Part shown: in pieces, positions 1 through 5,786 of the stretch | Position numbering within the stretch: position 1 is the first letter of the stretch | How the letters are laid out: each line of letters starts with the position of its first letter | DNA from: Xanthobacteraceae bacterium | Lineage (GTDB): Bacteria > Pseudomonadota > Alphaproteobacteria > Rhizobiales > Xanthobacteraceae | NCBI GenBank assembly: GCA_030043175.1 | Contig: JASHYD010001288.1 | Span: 1 to 6,058, forward strand | Direction of reading: 5' to 3' | DNA length: 6,058 nucleotides | The notes under the pieces: generated by a model | What the model was told of the DNA's origin: nothing | The model's input: only the letters and a program-made list of their open reading frames with translations | Databases searched by the model: none | Position numbers and translations under genes: made by a program

Positions 1-1290
1 AAGGCGAATCCGACCGGCTGCCTCAGCGACCTGTTCGCCTTCGTCATGGCCACCTACTCGGCGACCAACAAAAGCGAAGGCAATGAGATGGGATTCTACA
101 ATGCCGAGCAGGAGCAGGCGACGCTTTTGAAGCAACTTGCCGACCGCTTCACCCTGAGCGACAACTTCCATCAGTCGTTTCTTGGGGGCACGGCCGCGAA
201 CCACGTCGAGTTCGGCCACGCTGATCCCATTTTCTGGAGCGACGGCAACGGCAACCCGGTGACGCCGCCGGCGAGCGTCATCGCCAATCCGAACCCGGTG
301 GCCGGCACCGTCAATCAGTACACGGTCGACGGCAATTTCGTTAACTGCTCCGACTTCAACCAGCCCGGCGTTGCCCCAATCATTCGCTATCTGGAGGGCC
401 TGCCCTACAATGCCGAACCGAATTGTCAGGAAAACGCCTACTACATGGTGAATAACGTCAATCCAGGCTATCTGCCGAACGGCGCACTTGCGAACGGCGA
501 AGGAGGCATTCCGCCGTCATCGGTCAGGAGCATCGGTGACGCGCTGCTCCAAAAGAACATTCCCTGGACCTATTACGGTGGGTCGTACAACGACGCCGTC
601 GCCCTCTCAAACGCAGCAGTCACCGCGAATCCGGCCAATCCCAATCTCACGGCGGCCGCTCTCGCCGATCCGGTACACGCTCTTGGCGTTGCGTATTGTC
701 AGATCTGCAACCCGTTCCAATATGACACGTCGATCATGGCTAATCCCACGGTCCGGGCCGCGCATGTCAAGGATACGGTCGATCTCATCGCAGCGATCCA
801 AAACAATACGCTTCCGTCGGTGGCGATCGGCAAGCCCGACGGCCTTCTTGACGGCCATCCGCAGAGCTCCAAGATCGACCTGTTCGAGGCCTATGTACAA
901 CATCTCCTCGACGCGCTGGAGGCCAATCCGACGCTCAAGGCGGAGACGGCCGTTTTCATCACCTGGGATGAGGCTGGCGGTTACTGGGATTCGGGTTTCG
1001 TGCAGCCGATCGACTTCTTTGGTGACGGTACGCGCATCCCGCTCCTGATCCTGTCGCCCTATTCGACCGGCGGCAACGTCAACCACTCCTACAGCGACCA
1101 CGTTTCGCTGTTAAAGTTCATCGAGCGCAACTGGCACCTCGATCCTCTCACGGATCGCAGCCGGGACAATCTTCCCAATCCGAAGGCCAAGAAGGACAAT
1201 CCCTACGTGCCGACCAACATGCCGGCTCTCGATGACCTGTTCGACGCCTTTGATTTTGATCACCCGGTTAATCAACCCTTCACTGAGTAA
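1..1290 (+). CDS. Phosphoesterase-family protein (phospholipase C / acid phosphatase type), 5' end outside window
   Basis: The frame is open from base 1 to the TAA at 1288-1290, giving 429 visible residues. The ATG at 46 lies inside the conserved domain (the preceding codons encode NPTGCLSDLFAFV), so the true start, signal peptide and first metal-binding motif lie left of the window. Family signatures: MGFYN followed by a helix ending LADRFTLSDNFHQSFLGGT, like the PLC/acid phosphatase segment after the nucleophile region; IPWTYYGG; FITWDEAGGYWD with acidic D323 and E324; GDGTRIPLLILSPYS; and SDHVSLLKFIERNWHL with D366-H367, likely metal ligands. The C-terminus (MPALDDLFDAFDF) is also typical of this superfamily. 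Members hydrolyse phosphate monoesters or phospholipid head groups, usually in the periplasm or outside the cell. The substrate cannot be told here. The next gene starts about 100 bases downstream on the same strand. Confidence 0.88.
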   Translation, partial: KANPTGCLSDLFAFVMATYSATNKSEGNEMGFYNAEQEQATLLKQLADRFTLSDNFHQSFLGGTAANHVEFGHADPIFWSDGNGNPVTPPASVIANPNPVAGTVNQYTVDGNFVNCSDFNQPGVAPIIRYLEGLPYNAEPNCQENAYYMVNNVNPGYLPNGALANGEGGIPPSSVRSIGDALLQKNIPWTYYGGSYNDAVALSNAAVTANPANPNLTAAALADPVHALGVAYCQICNPFQYDTSIMANPTVRAAHVKDTVDLIAAIQNNTLPSVAIGKPDGLLDGHPQSSKIDLFEAYVQHLLDALEANPTLKAETAVFITWDEAGGYWDSGFVQPIDFFGDGTRIPLLILSPYSTGGNVNHSYSDHVSLLKFIERNWHLDPLTDRSRDNLPNPKAKKDNPYVPTNMPALDDLFDAFDFDHPVNQPFTE

Positions 1291-1326
1291 CGGCGTCGTG
1301 TAACTGAACGTCCTGTGGTGACGCCG
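1291..1326 (+). repeat. Inverted repeat (possible hairpin) right after the phosphoesterase stop
   Basis: CGGCGTC at 1291-1297 is exactly complementary to GACGCCG at 1320-1326, with a 22-base loop, starting on the base after the stop codon. No T-run follows, so it is not a classical intrinsic terminator. It could reduce read-through or stabilise the 3' end of the upstream mRNA. A 7-bp match in GC-rich DNA may also be chance. Confidence 0.3.
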
Positions 1327-1392
1327 ATCCTGCCTCAAGTCTCGATCGGCGCCGCCATTTTACGCCGAGCATGCGCCTCTCGGGATTCCTCG

Positions 1393-2052
1393 ATGTTCAA
1401 TACAATACCGATCACCGCTCTCGCTCTTGGTACGGCGTTTTGGCTGGCCGCTTCGGCTCTTGCCGCGCCAGCACAGCAATTCTCGGCTGATCTCATTCGA
1501 ACGGATGCACGGGGCGTGGATCCACGTCCGGCCGGCAAGCTCAACGTGCTGAACGAGAACGTGCGTATCGAGACTTCTGATGTCCCGGACGGTTTTTTCC
1601 TCGTCAATGCCGACGCCGCCTATTTCGTACGACCGGCTCAAAGGATATTCATGAACGCAAAGGAGTCGAGCTTGCTCACTCAGCTGCTCGTGGCTGTCGA
1701 TCCCAACGATCCTTGCAGGCAATGGCAGGCGGCGGCCAGGATTGCCGGCGCGAACCAGAGCACGCAATGGCGCTGCGAGCGCAGCGGCGGCAACATGGAT
1801 CTACAGCGCACCATCAAATACCAGGCGATTTCGCCTCACGGGCGGCGATATTTCGGCTGGATTGATCCACAACTACGTTTTCCGGTGAGACTGCAGAGTG
1901 AAGACGGGGCTGTCGTGGATCTCGTAAACATTCGAGAAGCGCTGCAGCCGGAAAGTCTGTTCGTGGTTCCGGCAGGCTACCGGAAGTTCGATCCGCAGCG
2001 ACTTATCGATCGCCTCAAGCAGAGTGACGTGTGGGTCGAGCCAGCACATTAG
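1393..2052 (+). CDS. Exported protein of unknown function, possible LolA-like fold
   Basis: The ATG at 1393 is chosen because it places a clean signal peptide at the N-terminus: hydrophobic core TALALGTAFWLAASALA, with likely cleavage after A24 or A27. A GTG at 1315 would add 26 unconvincing residues ahead of it. The ribosome binding site is weak. The protein is 219 residues. The mature part looks like a series of beta strands (FSADLIRTD, KLNVLNENVRIE, DGFFLVNADAAYFVRP) and later a strand-rich segment (RRYFGWIDPQLRFPVRLQ) ending PAGYRKF. This order is reminiscent of LolA/LolB-like and DUF4412-type periplasmic proteins that bind hydrophobic ligands. C108 and C128 are the only mature-part cysteines seen and could form a disulfide. 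It lies about 100 bases behind the phosphoesterase on the same strand and may be co-transcribed. The gene is confidently real; the fold is an impression, and I do not recognise a named family. Confidence 0.75.
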   Translation: MFNTIPITALALGTAFWLAASALAAPAQQFSADLIRTDARGVDPRPAGKLNVLNENVRIETSDVPDGFFLVNADAAYFVRPAQRIFMNAKESSLLTQLLVAVDPNDPCRQWQAAARIAGANQSTQWRCERSGGNMDLQRTIKYQAISPHGRRYFGWIDPQLRFPVRLQSEDGAVVDLVNIREALQPESLFVVPAGYRKFDPQRLIDRLKQSDVWVEPAH

Positions 2053-2138
2053 CTCTGCGACACGCCGCAGGCGCGCTCAAGGTAGGTACTCGGCCCAGCC
2101 ACGCGCTGACCCGCCAACGGATTGGCCGTTACTCAATT

Positions 2139-2160
2139 GTGTCCCAGTCTCAGTGGACAC
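2139..2160. repeat. Inverted repeat GTGTCC / GGACAC
   Basis: GTGTCC (2139-2144) and GGACAC (2155-2160) are perfect 6-bp arms around a 10-base loop. About 90 bases past the stop of the exported-protein gene it could act as a transcript-end hairpin, a protein-binding site or an element end. No T-run follows. The function is unknown. Confidence 0.3.
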
Positions 2161-2194
2161 TCCTCCGACGGGTTTCAGCACCGTTTGGGGTCGT

Positions 2195-2206
2195 GGCCCC
2201 GGGGCC
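2195..2206. repeat. 12-bp perfect palindrome
   Basis: GGCCCCGGGGCC is a perfect 12-bp palindrome with no spacer. It may be a protein-binding site or chance in GC-rich DNA. Nothing adjacent indicates a function. Confidence 0.3.
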
Positions 2207-2271
2207 GCCGACTTTAGGAGCGGCGCAGATCGGAAGCTTTCTGGTTATACCAGTCATCGCGCCGAGCTAGA

Positions 2272-2309
2272 CCGCGCGGCAGCCCGCGACCAAATGCCGG
2301 CCGCGCGGC
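2272..2309. repeat. Two copies of CCGCGCGGC
   Basis: CCGCGCGGC occurs at 2272-2280 and again at 2301-2309. The 8-base core CCGCGCGG is its own reverse complement, so the copies are both direct and inverted and could pair into a GC-only stem with a loop of about 20 bases. There is no following T-run. Confidence 0.3.
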
Positions 2310-2334
2310 GCAAGAGGTTTCATCGATCTGTCAC

Positions 2335-2448
2335 TTAGCGGCCTTGTATCAATGTTTCCGCTCTCAGGTCCACGATGGCTCTGAAGGGTTTCGGATCGGG
2401 CTGGCCGGCAAAGGCACCATTGGCCGAGCTTTTTCCGCGACTTGCCGT
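2335..2448 (-). pseudogene. Unidentified minus-strand coding relic ending in FAGQP...AIVDL
   Basis: Read on the minus strand, 37 sense codons run from just after an in-frame TGA (2449-2451) to a TAA at 2335-2337. The peptide contains NGAFAGQPDPKPFRAIVDL and looks like a protein C-terminus, but it has no start codon or ribosome site. It shares FAGQP, a later KP and the spacing to a VD with the end of the minus-strand frame at 5251-5451. The family is not recognised. It could be chance; confidence is low. Confidence 0.2.
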
Positions 2449-2515
2449 TCAGATCTGATGCCCTCACTGACGTTATCCTAGCGCATACGGGACCGCTCGA
2501 GGGGCGAAATCTGGC

Positions 2516-2647
2516 TTACTTGGCGCCCGTGGGTGGAGCGTCTCGTCCGTCAGCATTAAAGGCGATCATGTCGGCGATTTCCGCACGATTGAGTGCAAGT
2601 TCGTCGCCCTCTTTGCGGTCGAATGGCGCGGCGACCACATCAATGTT
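2516..2647 (-). pseudogene. Decayed C-terminal tail of a di-heme cytochrome c peroxidase
   Basis: On the minus strand, 43 codons between two stops read NIDVVAAPFDRKEGDELALN and then RAEIADMIAF. This is the order seen at the end of CcpA/MauG-type peroxidases: N-(I/V)-D near a PFDRK-x-G segment, then an acidic helix A-E-I-x-D-x-IAF that normally continues L-x-T-L-T-D-G. Here the reading frame slips directly after IAF, and the expected LTDE appears in the neighbouring frame (reverse of about 2550-2561), as expected from a small deletion. An in-frame TAA (2648-2650) precedes the fragment and no heme-binding CXXCH is found upstream, so the rest of the gene is gone. It lies opposite in orientation to, and looks like a different lineage from, the intact peroxidase at 3861-5231. 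The assignment is from memory of family sequence; the fragment is short. Confidence 0.55.
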
Positions 2648-2935
2648 TTAAGATGAAGCTACCGGAACATCGCAACCGGGACAAAAAGCGATCTTCGCAA
2701 GCGCCACTTAAACAGGAGATACGAGTATGACATGCTTGTGACGGGACTTGTAGATCAGGAAATAATCGTAGGTAAAATGCTTTGGATTCAGAGCTTCCCC
2801 TACCCGTAGCTCCGCACCCCGTTTGTCATAAAACCGAAATGCTCGCTTCCCTAGATTCGAAAAACGTGAGCGCGTTCGTTTCGAACCTGGCGTTGTGGCC
2901 TTAATCGAGGTAGGAGTGAAATCTAGGGAGTGCAA
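2648..2935 (+). promoter_or_regulatory. A/T-richer leader region upstream of the imelysin gene
   Basis: This segment is visibly richer in A/T than its neighbours and is the only place a promoter for the imelysin-peroxidase operon can lie. I could not assign a convincing -35/-10 pair. It contains a strong ribosome-site-like AGGAG (2714-2718) leading only into tiny frames (2727-2741 and 2732-2809), and two inverted repeats at 2849-2928 listed separately. GGGAG (2926-2930), 5 bases before the ATG at 2936, is the likely ribosome binding site of the operon's first gene. Confidence 0.4.
2849..2928 (+). repeat. Nested inverted repeats in the imelysin leader
   Basis: CCCTAGATT (2849-2857) is exactly complementary to AATCTAGGG (2920-2928); the 3' arm abuts the ribosome binding site of the next gene. 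Inside it, TTCGAAA (2856-2862) is complementary to TTTCGAA (2879-2885) with a 16-base spacer. The two pairs share bases 2856-2857, so as RNA they could be alternative or partly stacked structures. The outer 3' arm overlaps the GGGAG Shine-Dalgarno by three bases, so pairing would mask it. Neither repeat matches an iron-control motif I know, such as the Irr or Fur box. Confidence 0.4.
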
Positions 2936-3781
2936 ATGAATTTGAAGCATCGTTGCAGTTACTCGTTCCCCCCTGTGCGTCACCCGCGAGCGGTTTCGCG
3001 ATGGGCCCCTGTGCTGAGCATGGCCGTGCTGGGAGCGGGGCTCCTCGCGACAGAGCCGGGGCGGGCAGCAACGCTCGCCGACGGCGCAGAACAATACAGG
3101 TCGCATCTCATCACGGACGTCGATCGCACGCTGGCGAGTGCACGGACGCTGGCCGCCAGCGCGGCCGCTGGCGATCTCCCAGGCGCCAAGCAGGCCTGGA
3201 TCGAAGCGCGCGTCGGATGGGAGCGTTCCGAGGTCTTCACCACGGGATTTGTCCCCGAACTCGACCGGGATATCGATGCTTGGCCGAATGGAGTGATAGG
3301 CTTCCACGCCATCGAGGCGAAGCTGTTCGGTGCCAACCGGACGGACATCGAGAATGAAGCGAACGGACTGGTGCGCAATCTCTCGGAGTTGACCGCGAGG
3401 GTTCGTAACAGCCCGTTGACGCCTCAGGGGCTCCTCGACGGCATCGTACGGCTTGCTTACGAGGTCGGCGAAAGCAAAGTGGATGGGGGCGAGTCGCGGG
3501 TGAGCGGTACGTCCCTCAATGACATGCGCAACAATGTCGATGGAATAGAGCTCGCCTGGCGGACGATCTTTGCGCCGACGGCCGAGTCCCGCGACCGTCA
3601 GGCCGACGTGGGAATGCGGCGCAGCATCGAGGAATTGAAAGCCATGGTTGATGTCGGCGAATTGCGCCGTATCGACCGTGATCGCCTGCGCATCGCGACC
3701 GAAGAACTCGTGTTGAAGCTGCAAAATGCTGCGCCACTGCTGGACCTCAAAAAGCCCACGCTCGAAGCGGACGCCCGATAG
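2936..3781 (+). CDS. Imelysin / EfeM-type periplasmic protein (M75 family)
   Basis: A 281-residue exported protein of the imelysin-EfeO superfamily, which binds iron or other metals in the periplasm; despite the M75 peptidase label, most members are linked to iron uptake. The ATG at 2936 is preferred over GTG 2930 because GGGAG sits 5 bases upstream. The signal peptide has a long basic n-region, a core around residues 24-39 (APVLSMAVLGAGLLAT) and likely cleavage near GRA-A (44/45). The mature protein is helical. The hallmark GxHxxE is GFHAIE, with H124 and E127; earlier W95-E-R-S-E99 and the acidic FVPELDRDIDAWPN also match the family. Its length fits EfeM forms that lack the N-terminal cupredoxin domain of full EfeO (about 375 residues). 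The peroxidase gene starts 79 bases downstream. No EfeU permease or EfeB peroxidase is in view, so a metal-binding partner of the peroxidase is the simplest inference. Confidence 0.85.
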   Translation: MNLKHRCSYSFPPVRHPRAVSRWAPVLSMAVLGAGLLATEPGRAATLADGAEQYRSHLITDVDRTLASARTLAASAAAGDLPGAKQAWIEARVGWERSEVFTTGFVPELDRDIDAWPNGVIGFHAIEAKLFGANRTDIENEANGLVRNLSELTARVRNSPLTPQGLLDGIVRLAYEVGESKVDGGESRVSGTSLNDMRNNVDGIELAWRTIFAPTAESRDRQADVGMRRSIEELKAMVDVGELRRIDRDRLRIATEELVLKLQNAAPLLDLKKPTLEADAR

Positions 3782-3860
3782 GCCTCGAGGCGTCGGCAGC
3801 GGTAAACATCTGCGGTTTGACGGCCGTTTGTTGACAGCAGCCCTCCGGAAAGACGCGACT

Positions 3861-5231
3861 ATGCGACGAGGAATGATTGCGGCCCTTATCTTCGTGTTCC
3901 TGGCCGCGCCACTGCGCATCGGGAATGCGTTTCCGTTGAGCGGTGACCAGACCGTGCTGCCGCCGGGCACCGAGCTGAACGAGGAGGCACTCGACAAGCC
4001 GCGCGAGCTGTTTCGGTCGGAAGCCCTCGGAGGCGCCAAGTCCTACATGATCAATCTCGGCGATCTGGCGTTCAACTCCAACCTGATCCTGGGTGGTGCC
4101 GCCCGCCACGCCGGCATGAGTTGCGGCACCTGCCATGTCAACGGCGCCGGCAACGGCAAGCTTTATATCCCCGGCATGTCCACCCGGCCCGGAAATTTCG
4201 ATACCACCGGCCCGCTGTTTAATCCAAAAGCGCACAACAGGGCACGTGATCCGGTCCGGATCCCGAGCCTACGCGGCGCACGGTTCCTGGCACCATATGG
4301 CAACGACGGCAGGATTGCATCGCTGCGGGATTTCGTGCGCAACGTCATCGTCAACGAATTCGACGGTCCCGAGCCGTCCCCGGCCATCCTCGACGCCATC
4401 GTCATCTATCTCGAGGATATCGATTTCTTGCCCAACCTAAACGTCGCTGCCGGCGGGCGGCTCGGTGCGCGGGCGAACGACGCCCAGCGTCGCGGCGAAG
4501 CGCTATTCTTCAAGCCGTTCCCGCACAATCCGGAGATCAGCTGTGCGGTCTGCCATATTCCATCGAGCGGTTTCGTTGATCATCGGCAGCATAGCGTCGG
4601 GTCCGGAGGTCTGTTCAAGACCCCGACCCTGATGAACGCAAACTTCAATGCCCCCTATTTCCACGATGGGCGGTACGACACCTACGATCAGGTGGTCAGT
4701 CATTTCGATCGCACCTTCGACCTTGCCCTGTCGCCGCAGGATCGCGCCGATCTCGTGGCCTATCTCCAGGCAATCGGCGACGGCCTGATGCCCTACGAAC
4801 GGGACGGCGTCACGGCGCAGCTTAAGGAAATCAACGATTTCGCTAGTGTCCTTGACGCCGCGATCCCGGCCCATGACAACGACGTCGTCGCGCTCGCCGT
4901 GCATACCATCACCGGCGAGCTCCGGGAGCTCGTTGAGCAATTTCCCGGCGTAAAGGACACCACGGTGGAGGGCGGCATCGCGGAGCGTCTCGCGGCGCGA
5001 GAGGCGTTGAAGAATCTGGTGCTGATGGTACGCCAGATCGGGGTTGACGCTGCGGCGGGACGTTACGATGAAGCCGCCGCCGAATATCAGAACTATCGCA
5101 GGCTCACGTTTGCGGCGGTGCCGATCGTCGTCAAGAAAGCCCAACCGTGGTCGCTGTTCAATCCGGCCGTGCACAAGGCGCATTTCGACGAGCTGCGCAA
5201 GTTGCTTCAGTCAGCGCAGAAGCTCCCCTAG
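3861..5231 (+). CDS. Di-heme cytochrome c peroxidase / MauG-family protein with C-terminal extension
   Basis: A 456-residue periplasmic c-type cytochrome. ATG 3861 gives a signal peptide (MRRGMIAALIFVFLAAPLRIGNA, cleavage near residue 23); the open frame back to 3726 overlaps the imelysin gene and encodes nothing signal-like. Two heme sites are visible: C88-G-T-C91-H92 and C228-A-V-C231-H232. Each is followed by a matching module: IPSLRG then PYGNDGR (N148-R151) in the first half, TPTLMN then PYFHDGR (H268-R271) and YDQVVSHF in the second, the latter being classic for the CCP/MauG family. Such enzymes reduce hydrogen peroxide or oxidise protein or small substrates using two hemes. Residues 315-456 form an extra, probably helical domain not found in ordinary peroxidases, ending HKAHFDELRKLLQ. 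The gene follows imelysin after 79 bases with no terminator seen, so an operon is likely. The actual substrate is unknown. Confidence 0.88.
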   Translation: MRRGMIAALIFVFLAAPLRIGNAFPLSGDQTVLPPGTELNEEALDKPRELFRSEALGGAKSYMINLGDLAFNSNLILGGAARHAGMSCGTCHVNGAGNGKLYIPGMSTRPGNFDTTGPLFNPKAHNRARDPVRIPSLRGARFLAPYGNDGRIASLRDFVRNVIVNEFDGPEPSPAILDAIVIYLEDIDFLPNLNVAAGGRLGARANDAQRRGEALFFKPFPHNPEISCAVCHIPSSGFVDHRQHSVGSGGLFKTPTLMNANFNAPYFHDGRYDTYDQVVSHFDRTFDLALSPQDRADLVAYLQAIGDGLMPYERDGVTAQLKEINDFASVLDAAIPAHDNDVVALAVHTITGELRELVEQFPGVKDTTVEGGIAERLAAREALKNLVLMVRQIGVDAAAGRYDEAAAEYQNYRRLTFAAVPIVVKKAQPWSLFNPAVHKAHFDELRKLLQSAQKLP

Positions 5232-5250
5232 TACTGACACTGCGGACTCT

Positions 5251-5451
5251 CTAGGTTGGGCAAAAGTCGACCGCCTGGAGCGGCTTGTCCGAAGCCGGTT
5301 CGACCGGCTGGCCGGCAAACGTCACGAAGGCAGCGCTCATTTTGGATGGACGGCGCAACACGCACAACCCCATCGCTTCGGGCTGCTGGCGGCCGCCCCC
5401 ACCTTGCGGCGCGAAGTTGTGCCCATCGAAAATGCCCAACCCCTGAGGCAT
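5251..5451 (-). CDS. Possible small hypothetical protein or gene remnant with coding-like base bias
   Basis: A 66-codon minus-strand frame, ATG at 5449-5451, ending in TAG at 5251-5253. By my count 51 of 66 third positions are G or C, against about half of second positions, a pattern typical of real genes in GC-rich alphaproteobacteria. There is no recognisable ribosome site and an in-frame stop lies four codons upstream of the ATG, so this may be the tail of a broken gene. The peptide begins MPQGLGIFDGHNFAPQ and ends with FAGQPVEPASDKPLQAVDF, resembling the relic at 2335-2448. No family recognised. It converges on the peroxidase gene. Confidence 0.25.
   Translation of the reverse strand: MPQGLGIFDGHNFAPQGGGGRQQPEAMGLCVLRRPSKMSAAFVTFAGQPVEPASDKPLQAVDFCPT
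5293..5309 (+). terminator. Hairpin downstream of the peroxidase operon
   Basis: AGCCGGT (5293-5299) and ACCGGCT (5303-5309) form a perfect 7-bp GC-rich stem with a TCG loop, about 60 bases past the peroxidase stop. No T-run follows, so it would be a weak or non-canonical terminator. It also lies inside the possible minus-strand frame 5251-5451, so it may simply be coding sequence. Confidence 0.3.
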
Positions 5452-5786
5452 CGGTGGTTAGTGTGCCACAATCTACGTCGATGTGCCGCGCCGTACCGAT
5501 CGTAATGTTCCGTTCATCCGCTCGCAGGTTCGTCTGGATAGCCTCTAAAGGTCGGGCCCGAGTTAAAGGTATGGCGGTCTTTCGCAAGTTTAGGTTGACC
5601 GCGCAGGTTGTTTTACGAATGGAAGATGGACAGCCATATCGGCAAATTGCCGAGAGGCCGGCAACAAGCTTTACCAGATCGAATTAGCGGTCGGCATCGA
5701 TTCTGCAAATTGCTCACTACCCTGCGGCGCTGTGACTCAGCAATGTGCTATTGAGCGCGTCGGAGTCGTCGTGATTCAAGCTCGGG
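5452..5786. other. Gene-poor stretch leading to the IS66 gene
   Basis: No intact gene is supported here. Apart from a possible transposase relic at 5578-5687, the only structure is small: CTCA (5736-5739) and TGAG (5752-5755), and GACTC (5734-5738) with GAGTC (5763-5767), just upstream of the IS66 start. These might belong to the element's left end, but I cannot define a terminal inverted repeat without the right end. Confidence 0.4.
5578..5687 (+). pseudogene. Possible relic of an IS630-like transposase helix-turn-helix
   Basis: The plus-strand frame reads FRLTAQVVLRMEDGQPYRQI followed by AER before turning to unrelated residues and a stop. The pattern (a basic stretch, VVLRMEDG, then a Y-R-Q-I-A recognition-helix start) resembles the N-terminal DNA-binding part of IS630/Tc1-type transposases, where a turn and W-R/K would follow. 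Only about 25 codons look related and no catalytic DDE segment is present. It could be a chance resemblance. Confidence 0.28.

Larger units (their letters stand above)
2053..2334. other. Gene-free stretch with several small inverted repeats
   Basis: No frame here has a credible start, ribosome site or protein-like composition. Readable structure is limited to palindromic elements at 2139-2160, 2195-2206 and 2272-2309, listed separately. Together with the gene relics that follow to 2647, this reads as intergenic scar DNA rather than a functional gene. Confidence 0.5.

Noticed and set aside
1315..1392. Earlier GTG start for the exported protein
   Set aside because: The 26 added residues precede a complete signal peptide and have no protein-like character.
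2128..2165. Sequence around GTCCCAGTCTCAGTGG reminiscent of a reversed 16S rRNA segment
   Set aside because: The match breaks down within a few bases and no further rRNA sequence is present on either side.
2442..2651. 69-codon plus-strand frame
   Set aside because: It is antisense to the peroxidase tail relic, has no ribosome site, and has low-complexity Ser/Ala-rich content.
3817..3836. TTGAC repeated at 3817-3821 and TTGACA at 3831-3836, suggesting a promoter for the peroxidase gene
   Set aside because: No -10 element lies at suitable spacing, and the short gap after imelysin fits co-transcription better.
3726..3860. Earlier start for the peroxidase at ATG 3726
   Set aside because: It would overlap the imelysin gene by 56 bases and place 45 charged residues before an otherwise clean signal peptide that begins at ATG 3861.
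2708..4039. Long 443-codon minus-strand open frame opposite the imelysin gene
   Set aside because: Most of it is antisense to the well-supported imelysin and peroxidase genes. Only its last 80 codons (2708-2950) lie outside, and they have no strong codon bias or recognisable family.
5256..5687. 143-codon plus-strand open frame through 5256-5687
   Set aside because: Its first two thirds are rich in Arg, Pro and Ser, as expected of a shadow frame in GC-rich DNA; only the final part (5578-5687) shows a protein-like pattern and is listed alone.
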